From Loripinus fragilis (taxonomy: Eukaryota; Mollusca; Bivalvia; Lucinida; Lucinidae): a stretch of DNA of 64,000 bases. Location of the stretch: positions 37,880,939 to 37,944,938 of the forward strand of contig OZ026521.1 in assembly GCA_964019695.1 (NCBI GenBank), in the 5' to 3' direction. The translations under genes were made by a program, and so were the position numbers. The notes under the pieces were generated by a model. That model did not search any database, was not told the DNA's origin, and saw nothing but the letters and a program-made list of their open reading frames with translations. Of this stretch, positions 34,801-46,800 are shown piece by piece. Each line of letters opens with the position of its first letter. Within the stretch, counting starts at the first letter, position 1.

Positions 34801-37800
34801 AACATGGGTAGCCAGAGACTTGTCAGCAACATCCCTGCCCAGGCAAAATACAACCCTATCTTCTCTCCAAAATAATTCCTTATCTTCCACAATGGCTGAA
34901 ACTTCCACCACCGCACCCAAGTATCATCCATCTCTTTTCTAGGGTCTTCAATAAGGTTTCTCTTGTCAGCAGCCATGTCAGTTTTCTTTGGGTCCTTATC
35001 TTTATCCTCCTTTTCTGCCATAAGGTTAGAATCTTCATGCAGCACAAAAGCATCCTCATACACATCTTTCATCATAAGGTATGGCAAACCTATAGAAAAA
35101 CATCATTTAATAGTACATATAATTGCACAGTCTGATCTGTAACTAACATGCCTTTTGTGTAAATTATTGCCTGAAAATACTAAAGAGTACACACAGGTGG
35201 TACAACATAATGACTTCATTTTGAGATGGTACTAAAATCATTCATATTGCGATGACCAATTTTGAGTACTTCAAATTTGGTATGGCAACTATCTCCCTTC
35301 TTCAAATTGCCCTGATCAGCATTGAATACATCCTTTTAGTATGCCAAATAAATAATTATACTTTACAAAGCAATGGCAAATTTTTAGGTCCTTCCCTTTG
35401 GGATGGCAACTTAACCATCCTACTTTACATTGCAGCAACCATTTAGGTCCTTCCCTTTGGGATGCCAACTTAACCATCCTTCTTTACATTGCAGCAACCA
35501 TTTAGGTCCTTCCCTTTGGGATGCCAACTTAACCACCAACTTAACATTGCAACAACCATTTTAGGTCCTTCCCTTTGGGATGCCAACTTAACCATCCTTC
35601 TTTACATTGCAGCAACCATTTAGGTCCTTCCCTTTGGGATGCCAACTTAACCATCCTTCTTTACATTGCAGCAACCATTTAGGTCCTTCCCTTTGGGATG
35701 CCAACTTAACCACCAACTTAACATTGCAACAACCATTTTAGGTCCTTCCCTTTGGGATGCCAACTTAACCATCCTTCTTTACATTGCAGCAACCATTTAG
35801 GTCCTTCCCTTTGGGATGCCAACTTAACCACCAACTTAACATTGCAACAACCATTTTAGGTCCTTCCCTTTGGGATGCCAACTTAACCATCCTTCTTTAC
35901 AATGCAGCAACCATTTAGGTCCTTCCCTTTGGGATGCCAACTTAACCACCAACTTAACATTGCAACAACCATTTTAGGTCCTTCCCTTTGGGATGCCAAC
36001 TTAACCATCCTTCTTTACATTGCAGCAACCATTTAGGTCCTTCCCTTTGGGATGCCAACTTAACCATCCTTCTTTACATTGCAACAACCATTTTTAGGTC
36101 ATTTCCATCGGCAACTTAAAAATAAATGTTAAATCGATGGGTTACAAAATACATGTAATTACAATTTTACACTAGTAAAATTTCCTTATCTGGAGCTATG
36201 CTTTTCTTGTCTGAGATATTTGGTTCTGATACCCAAAGAGATAAGAAGACAAAAAGAGGATCACAAGGTCCTGAATTGCTTACCTGAGTCTGGGGTGAAA
36301 CTTGATGGACACGTTCGGTAAGCTGGGTAATCAAGAATTTAGCATGTTTTTGCCATCTGCAGATTTTTTTTATAAATGACCTTTTCAAACAAATCTTTAA
36401 AGAATACAGTTCGAATCTAGACCAAGCTTGACATTTTGTCTTGCCTGCTCTTGGTCCAGACTCAGGGCTCATACTGCCATTAGCCAGTGTAGCAATTAGC
36501 TACTAAAAATGAAGAGTGGCTACGAATATAAGTCATTGGCTAAAAGAACACTCTAGATGAGTAAAATATTACATATTTGCGAAAAATGTATTTTGATCAG
36601 CTTTTGGATTTTCAAATATTGCTTTTATTATTCCTTCACACTTTATTATTGTGCCATATTTTACGCTTTGGATGCTGGATTTTTTCAATACCATCCAGGT
36701 GTCAAACAATTTGGATCCAGATCAGGCCCGACATCTGGGTCCAAACTGTTTGCAAAAGTTATCAGCAGACAACAAAAGTCGCCCCTAGGGGGCAAATAGT
36801 TAAATACAAAACAACTTGTTGATACTACTTTCTGGCTAAAACATTGGCTAAAGTTAATTTCATTTGGCTCCAACTTTTTCAGTTGGCTAAAGTGTTGGCT
36901 ACAACAAATTCTGAGCCAGGGTAAGCCCGGAGACTGTTTGCAAAATATATCAACAGAGGATAAAATACATCAATATAGCTGGAAAGGAGTTCATCTGTTT
37001 AAGTCAACTGGAGGAATTAATTTTCAATTTATATGTTGTTGATCAGTTTTTTTAAATACTTATGTCAGAATTTTTTTATAAGTTGATTTACGGGAATTTT
37101 TTTCAAATTAAGGGTCAGGGGACGAAAAAAAATAAATAAAAAAGCTCTGAAAATGATTTATCTCAAGAAACAGTAAACTCCAGAAACAGTAAAAATAGTA
37201 AGGAAAACCAACAGTCTGTATTAAATCTTTAAATATTTTATTATTTTCCTAAAAATCTGGACAGGACAATCACTTTTTAAAGTGTCACTCAAAAATACAC
37301 AGAGAGAACCTCAAAAATATTTTTTTTTAACAAACCAAATAATATTTAGAGTCGGCGGATAAAATATACAAATAATTTAAGGTTTTTTTTCTTCTACTTT
37401 ACAGAAAATTACAGGAGGAGGGCTCATAAATCAACTAATAGAAAAGTTCTTGCCTTATTCAATCCTAATAGAATATTATGTAAAAAAACAACAGTGAAAA
37501 TCCTGACAAATGCCACTTTGTGTGGCATCTAATCTGCTATAATTGCACTTTTTGCTTACCCTCAGTCTTAACATGACCTTGGAATCTAAACAAGAATACC
37601 TCATCATGAAGTTTCTATGCAAGTTTGGAATAAATCCATCCATTGTATCTTGACAGGCTAGCTTAAATCTAGCCAAGAATACCACATGAAGTGTGGCCAT
37701 GCAAGTTTGGATGGACTCTCTCCATAAATTCATCTAAGTCATTCTGTGACCTTGCAATTTTTCCTAAGTCTTCAAAACCCATTCAGCTCATAATCACCTC

Positions 37801-40800
37801 ACAGTGATGCATCAAAAAAAAAAGATTGTACAGTAAAACCTGTCTTAAGCAGCCACTAAAAAGTAGACAAAACAAAAGGTATAAGACAAATGATAGCTTA
37901 ATGAAGGTCGAAAAAATTGCAGAATGCTCCCTTGGAGCATTCTGTAATACTTTTGACCTGCATTAATAGCCATAATGGGTCTTGAAAATCAATTTTTGTC
38001 ATCTTTTTGAGTGGCCGCTTAAGACAGGTTTTACTGTAGCAAACTTTTGCATTACATTATACAATTATTTGGCTTTCCTGAAAACACATGGTATCACCTA
38101 AAAGCATATGATTTTCTTGTATTTATTTGTCAATTACTTTGTCAATTAAGTTTCTAAATGAGGCAATTGTTCACTATGATGTTATTGTGATTGAAGATAA
38201 AAATGTCACTATAGAAAAGTCCTTAAAGCAAAATACACTAATAGGTAGCTTAAATAACATGCATATGTTGTTTCCATGAAATTTCTTGACGAATCCTTTA
38301 TATTGAAATCAAACTATTACTTAATGCCACTTTCTTTGATAGGAAGAAATTTAGCACAACATGTTGACTGGCTCCAGTCCTTAAAACAAGTTTTCATCAA
38401 TGTGCCATATCATATACTTGTAGCTAGCCTTACTCTGATGGTTCTGTTTTAAAGCAGAGTCATCAAAGTAAGACTAGCTACAAGTATATAATATGAAACA
38501 TTGATGAAAAATTGATTTAAGGACTGGAGCCAGTCTACACAACATGGTATTAAAACATGTAGATTACTATGGGTTACATAAAAACACGTGCAAGTTAGAA
38601 GTGGCCTAGCCAATAATCTTTTAGCAGATGATTCATCCACTGTTCCTTTTGAGTATCAAACATTACATGTATCTAACATTACGTAACAATGTTGCTGTTC
38701 AAATCTACCCAATGTCTGAAGTTATTAAACATGACCCTACCATGTTATCTGTTAATTTTAGTGTTTAACCCTTTGTATTCTGATGGTTTTTCTAATACAT
38801 AGAGAATACTAGGTGAGTGTCTTTTGATATCAAGTTTACCAGGCAAGGCTTTGAGAATGCTTGTTGACATCGCGAGGCTTGCCGGGCGATGCAACATGCG
38901 TTCTCAAAGCCGAGCCTGGTAAACTTGATATTAAAAGATGCCAACCTGGTATTCTATTTATCAGCTTGCCCATTGTTTCACTCTTCAAACTAGCGATTAT
39001 GTTGCAAATTTCAATTTTTGTGTTGATTCAGCGCCCTAAGCAACATCGTTCAAAAGAGCAACGTCATCATGACCTGTTAAAGGCACATGCCCTGAGATAG
39101 ACAACGTTTATCAAGCAATGTGCAAGAAAGCAGTTGATATGCGAGGTAATTGATAAATCTTGATACAATAAGGATAAAATTGCCCATTCTGTACTTTATG
39201 GGGTCAAGGTAGATGTTACTAAATATATTTCTGTCCCTGAGGGTTGTTTTAATCTTAGCAAACAGTGCAAACCCTGATCAAATGCTGCATTATGCTGCAT
39301 TTCATCTTGATCTTCACTGTTTGCAAATTACCGTACCTGTGGGAATATATCGCCTAATGGCCTAAATACAGAAATACAGAAAAGCACCAAATTTGGGGTT
39401 TCCAGTATACAAAGGGTTAATCCCTGTCAACAGTTAGGGTGATGACAGTTAGCCTGACCACACTTTTAGGGTAGGCATATATCAAAACCATTGAACCAGT
39501 TATGCACATCCATTACCCAGTAAATGACAGCTGCCCTACTCGAGTCAAGGGTATGGATATTTTTTTAATGTTCATGGATAGGAGAATCACACCTGAGAAA
39601 CATATTTTCAGTCTAACTAATATATAGAGAATACTAGGTTCGTGTCTTTTGATATCAAGTTTACCAGGCAATGCATTGAGAACGCATGTTGACATCCCGA
39701 GGCTTGCCCAGCGATTCAACAAGCGTTCTCAAAGCCGAGCCTGGTAAACTTGATATCAAAAGATGCGAACCTGGTATTCTATTTATCAGTAAACCCATTG
39801 CTTCACTCTTCAAACTAGCGATTATGACGTAATTCTTGATTTTTGTGTTGATTCAGCGTCATTAGTGACATCATTCAAAAAATGCAACGTCATCATTACC
39901 TGATAAAGGCACATGCCATGAGATAGACAACGTTTATCAGGCAACGTGCAACATTGCAGTAAATTTGAGAGGTAACTGATAAATTACATTGTCTTATCAG
40001 GCATGGTTACCCTGCTACCAGCAAGTTTTTGTTTTTTTTGTTTTGTTGCTTTACGTCCCAAGTCAACAGCTATGGTCATAGCGAGATGGTCAGTTCACCT
40101 AACCACACTTTTTCCTGGGCAAACTTGACAAGCAGTTAATCAGTATTTCATGCACATACTTTCTCTTGTAACTGACAACAACCCTTCTTGAATGATTCAG
40201 CGGAAGGGAGGAGAATGACCCTAGAAATTATTTCACGAACAATCTCCCATAAGTATGGGACCTGGCCGGGATCAAACTCGCGACCCCTGGATCTGCAGTA
40301 AGACTGGCATCTGTTGCCAGGCACATCACCGACTGCGCTATGCGGCCCAAAGCTACCAGCAAGTTTCACATTGTTTCGACATTGTGCTCACCCATTTTCT
40401 GTATAATCCTGTCTTCTTTATCTTCTTCCGCAGACATGAAGCACGGACAACAGAAACAAAAGTCGTCAATGAAACCCTCAACAGCTTGCAAAGTGGTGTT
40501 GTTATCTTAGAAAACAAAAGATCAAGAGTGAGGGTCATTAGCACAAACAACACAGTTAATAAAGAGATAAAGATGAGGTGCTTCTTTTTTACCCTTAAAG
40601 CGCCACCTATATTTTGCAGCAGACGACAATTTAAAATTTTGCTGCTTTTTCAAAATAACAAATAAGGCATGATATTTCATAAGAATCATATGCTGGCAGA
40701 CGATTCTCATGAGATATCATACCTTATTTTCATCCAAAATTGGGAAAGATGTCTCAAAATTTGTCGTCTGCTGTAGTTGTAATTGGCACTTTAAGGGTTA

Positions 40801-43800
40801 ATTTATTTGTAGCTTTTCCTGGTACTTTCAATTCTTAAAACATTGTGACTCTCACCTCCTTTCCTCCTTTTATTAAAATGTCATAGATCCAGATAAGGAA
40901 ATTTATAAGCATAAAATTGTAATTATTATCTTACCAATCTATTAAAACATAGGTTTTGGGTGCTCAAATGAACCGTCTCATTGAGACGGTTCTTTTGAGT
41001 AACCACAACATATGTTTTGGATGAGAAATGATGAAAATAATTTTCCAATACACACTCTTATGTGGAGGCCTGAATTTTGCTTATTATCAAGGTGTCAGTT
41101 CTCTTTGTAAATATATGACAAGCAATGAGACCTTGCTCAGTTTGCTCATATAAACTAGTCTGATATAGGTCTGCAATGTTTGCTCAGTTTTGCTTGAGGG
41201 TTAACTATTTCCTTGTATGGTCTGCTGATCTTTTTCAAATAGTTTGGACACAGATCAGTCCCAATGGCCTGATCTGGATCCAAACTGTTTGACATTCTGA
41301 TTGTATTCCAGATAGAATTTTTCAAAAAAATATTTTGAAAAAAAAAAAAAAAACAGCAAAAGATAGAAAAAAAGCTGACAAAATTTCCCAGGGGGCAAGC
41401 AGTTAATATGGTATGTTTGGGTGACAAAGTGTGTGAATGTTTAGTGTCCAACAAACAGATTAATTAAGCCCAAATAATATCTTCAAACGAAACTATACTA
41501 CATGAATGTGTGTAGGAATTTAAAAGTTTCAGCCGCAATAATTTTCAGATACCAAAGTGTTCAGAGTAAATAAGTATGTCCCATCCAACAATGTGACAGT
41601 TATGTATAGATTGGATGAATGTCTCATTTTAATCATTTTTGAAATACTTGCATTTCCATGTGAATCAAACCTATTTAGAATAACAGTATAGGAGATATTA
41701 AACGTTGTAAAAAGGCACCATAATAGTCATATTTTGTGGGATCCATTACTGGTCTCAAACAGGTATTTGTTGTAAGTCATTCATTGCTGAACAACTAACC
41801 TTTAAAGCGCCAAGAAAAAAATGCATCTGAAAATGTTGTCTGCTGAAGTTGTCTGCTGCAAATAATTACCTGGCATTACTGACAAGTTAAGTTTAGAAGC
41901 AAACAGCGTGGACCCAGAACAGACTGCTCCTAAAGGAACAGTCTGATCTTGGTCCACACTGTTTGCCATAGAGGCTTCTTAAACATTTCAGCAGACGAGA
42001 AAAGCGGACGACTTTTGTTGCGATTGAGGCGTTAAGGGCTAAAATATCTAAAATATACAAATGACCAAGTGCAGATCAGCAAATATCTATCAACAACATT
42101 GAAGTATGCAGATGATCTGTAGTGCTTTTACCAACTTACAAAAGGGATTTTAACTGTTTAGATGATATAAGAATATACAATAAGTTAAGTAAAAAATGCT
42201 ATTGTTAAATAGTAAACCAGTCACCAACTATCATTCTAATGTATCTAATGTATCTAATGTATTCTTGGTAAAAGGTAATTTAGTAATGATGCCAAATTTA
42301 AAAGAAAGATAAAAAAAAAAGCTTGAATGATTTTTTAATGTATGTACATGGTGTTTTAGTAAACCTAGGCAGAGAAAACAAAGGTATCAATTTTAGCATT
42401 TTGTTCATTGGAACCCATACACTTTTGGCAAAGGGTGCCAACTTGATGAGATGCCTAATAATGTTACTTTAAAGACATATGCGGCTAGTTTTTAAGCACA
42501 TCATTCCCGCGTCAGGAAGCAGGTAAAGTTGACTGGGCCCTGTCTTTCGACCATTTATCAAAGCGGATCAATACAGCTTTCAGAAACTCTTATATCATAT
42601 CAATGTTCGGACATTTTCTTGACAAAATAAAGTAATTAATGTGTATCCGAAATATCTATTGTCCTTTTATCAGAACTGATCGTCTCACTACCAAAGACAG
42701 ATAAATGTAGTTCAGACGAAATCAAATGATGTACACAAATACCCTGGTTACAAATACTAAAGTGGCCAAGTCTCTTCTATTTTTATGGTTATTTAAAGCG
42801 GCGCACGACCTGACCTCGCGGCCTAGTGGTTAGTGTGTCTGGCTACAAAACCAGAGAACCTAGATCGATTCCCAGGTGCGCACCTATTTTCAGTGTGTTT
42901 TTCTTTCTTTTTTTTTTCTAGCTTTTTAATATTAAATTGCTTCATACTATCAAATGACCAAAATTGTCATTCCTGAACTTTTTATATTGAATTATGCATG
43001 AAACTTATGGAGGTGGAGTTAAATTTGGCCCTCCTGAAAGAGAATTAGGTCACTGACCTTAGATATTTATTCTTTTTTCTGAAAGGTATTATGATAGTCT
43101 ATGAAATAAAAATAAATTCTTAAGATTTTCAACATCAGATTTTTTAATATATGATTTATTCTAAAAATTAATTCCAATTTTCGATGAATTGCCAAAATAT
43201 ATCATGCAGTATCTTGTCAATGCTTGGGATAATAAAATAAACCAGCACATTTTCTAAAAGGTTTGGTGTCATGGGCAATAATTTAAGTTAAAAGAAAGAA
43301 GCTGGCTGAAGATTACATCAATTTTAGCTTGATATTAGTACTAGTGTTATTCTTTCATCTGATTAGAAAGTAGTCAAATGCTGGAAAAATTCCAGATGAG
43401 ATTATGAACAAATAAGCCCGATATATCCTTATTAGTTCATAAATTGATAGCCAATGCGTAAAACAAACTGTATGCAAAGTATTGAACACATTTCAACATG
43501 GGAAGTATTTAGTAGCATATGTCCTTAAGACAAAAAATCTCCTGGGGTAGAAATATGAAGAGGTTTGAAAATTCTACCCTCTCAAAATATAGAAAGGAAA
43601 TTTCACACCTTGATGGGAGGAACTATCAGTCAAGAAGGAGTCAATAAAGGAAAACATGTCATTAAGCACTATGATAGAAGATATATTCTACAAAACGTTA
43701 AAAATTATCAATATATGGGTATTCAATCCAGATAGTTAGGCTTCAATAGACAAATACAACACCAATATACATTATCATAATAAACCATTGCAGAAAATGT

Positions 43801-46800
43801 GCTGAAGAGTACCAGGAACATAGTAATTCCTATAGGTAACAAAAGTACAAAAGTAGAGAGCCAACTTTTAATAAAACCTGAAAATTTGTACATATTCATA
43901 CATTGTATTGTTTTTGAGGGCTAAATTTGCTCGGTGAAACAAGCTCTTTAAATTTCCTTCAGCTGCAGTTCTGAGAGTTAGTGATCTACTAGTATGATAA
44001 ACACACACATACAGTGACTAGGGGATTTATACACCACATACCAGCAAGCAATCAATGTGAAAAGATTGTTGTAAACAGAAGCATGCTTTAGACATTCCAA
44101 ATTTCATTTAACAGTTGTTATGTCTCGGGTCAAACTAGGTAGGTTCTCTCTATTTCAGAAGGATTTGTTTGCTGTTTTTCCATAGTATTCAAAGATAATA
44201 CCAGTTAGGAAAGAAATAAACATAATTCACACCAACAAAATGCAGCATGCTCTGTTTATGACTAAATGTTTAGCATTGAAAACTGGTGAATATACAATAT
44301 ACAACTACAGGAAATTACGAAAAAATATTGACCTTTTCTTCTCCCATCCACATTAACAAGTCGATAATTAGAATCCAAATGATTTTTGGGATTATTGGGA
44401 TCATTCGGATCACTAGGATCAAACAGTCTGGGATCCTGATGATCATTTCTGTGATCCCTTAGTTGATCATTTGGATCATTATTATCACTGCTATCATCCT
44501 CGTCACCACTATGAGCTGCACAATATTTAAAATCGAATGTACTGAGATTTAGTTGGAATAAAGTGTACTTCCCATTGTTTGTGGTAGTTCTGTGTTTGTC
44601 TTTGTTTTGGTAAACATTACTTTGTGTTCTTTCTAGTTTTGCAATCAACTTGATGAGAAAGAGAGAGCTGGTTGTTTGCTTCTAATTGTCTTTCAGATGT
44701 ATTGTTCCTGTAAATGTTCTGTGGCTTTTCCCCATGGTGCAGTGGCTTGGTCTGCAGTGTGTGATTGTGGTGTTTCCTGATCAAACTCACTTACTTTTAG
44801 GGATAAATTGTCTTGGATATGAATACCCATTCCCATTAAAATATTGGCAATTCTTTCAATATTCACTTTCAAAGATAGTAGAAATACTGAATGTTTAGTT
44901 GGTTGGGGGACATTGTTCTCAGTGGCACATGAACATCAAGAATTTTGGTCTATCCAGCAATAAATAGAGGATCTTACATGAGTGCTCATGTTTTATTGAA
45001 TCTATTTAACAAGTTTGGGAAAAGAGATAAAATGTGAGGCTTGTCGAGCATTTTATCTCTTTTTCGCAACCAGTTTAATAAATTCAATAATACAAGAGCA
45101 TGAATGTTAGATTCTATTTATCATATGGGTATAGTAACATTAAGATTACTTTGAAATCTCATTTCTGTTGTATAAGTAGTAGTTATACCATGGGTTGTCC
45201 GCCTGTACGTGGAGATAAACCACGAGCTTTAGCGAGTGGATTATCTTACGTATAGGTGGACAAACATGGTATAACTATTTTATACCACCTACATCAGTGT
45301 AGACCTTGCACATCACAAGATATTTCGTGCTAAAGTTGGTAAGGGTGGTATAAACGTTATAATTTTGTCATTATGTATGCAACGTTGTTATGGACATCAT
45401 AACGTTTCCCTAAAACCTATAAACCACTAGTCGTTTAATATCAATTTTATTGCATGGCGTTATTTCACTCACAGATGCAACATCATATTATAAATACTGA
45501 TAAAATAATAATCATAAAAAAAAGAAATAAAATAATTAATAAAATAAGGGTTGTCATGAGAATGGTCTCATAACTGTGAGAAGATTCCCATGACAACCAA
45601 TTTTTTTTCTGAAACGACAAAAACTGTTTAAGAAATATCATTTAATCTTCCAAAATGTAAAAAAATGTAAAAGACAATATCCAGTTATCTGAAATTTCCA
45701 AATTTTTGAATAACATCCTTGTACATGAATACTTGTGAAGTTAAAATCTCACAAAAACCTTTTTTTGTGATTTTAAGCTATTTTTTTAAATTTTTTGGGG
45801 AAATAAATTCAGGTCTTTGAACTGGCAAGGACATTTACATTATAATTCAATTAATGCTATGAAAGTAACTTATAGGGCTCCGAAGCATAATTAAGAAATG
45901 AATTCAATTTTTTGAATGTTCATGGACTCATGAATACTTCGGGTCTCTTGCAAAGTTCAGGTTAACTTTGCAAAAGACCTGAAATATTCATGATTCCATT
46001 AACAGACCAAAAATTGAATTTATTGCTTATAATTACATTTTATTATAAGTATCTAAAATATAAAAATTATTCATAATTTAGGAAACAAAACAGTTTTGTA
46101 TTTAATATGTAATCGTATAAATGGTTTTGGAGTGTAAAACGGAAAAGCGGAACAGCCAGCGTGAACATGGAGAGCCAATGGAGCAAACAACGGCTTGTTT
46201 TTCATGTGTGACTCGGGTGTGGCTCTCTGTCAATCACAACACCAGTGTCATTCTGGCGAATGAGTTCGATGTTCGAAACCTATTGCACGGGCAAGTGTGC
46301 TTGGCAGCTGTCAATCAAATTTGTGTCAATCATGAGGTTATGAATGGTTGCAAAAATCTTAAGATTCATTAAAGGCTTGCTTCGAAAATGTAAATATTAT
46401 GGTAACACAGCTGTTATATTTACCTCCAGCGAATGTGTCTGGATTTACTAAATCTTTGGCTTCTTTGATATCTATATTTATGAGTATATGATGAGTCTGA
46501 AATAAAAGAGTGTGATATAATTATCGACAGATTGTGCTGAAACCATTAAAGCAAGACAACCTGGCCCCGAGGTTACAAAACTTTTTTCATGCTCAACTCA
46601 GCTGAGCATGGAATTTATACTGCTCATAAATGTAAAAATTCCAACAATATTTGGCATTTTAACATTTATTAGCATGATAAATACAACATCTGAGAGACTT
46701 AAAGCAAGAATTTTTTTTTCGTTTTTCGGTATTTTAGTTTTTATGGGCAGTTGAAATTTTGTGCTCAATTGAGTTGAGCATGAAAAAGCTTTATAACCTC

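Larger units (their letters stand above)
36100..44332. other. Large intron between E3 and E4 (remainder)
   Basis: No exon was recognised in this 8-kb stretch. It contains family C, F and related hairpin repeats, the paired elements at 38795-39160 and 39622-39985, an S1 SINE at 40029-40351, a tRNA-like sequence at 42812-42882, and AT-rich unique DNA from about 43000 to 44250. Confidence 0.7.

Noticed and set aside
46121..46372. 83-codon plus-strand open frame beside exon E2
   Set aside because: No domain, no splice or promoter support, opposite strand to the gene. Left as unexplained, slightly GC-richer DNA.
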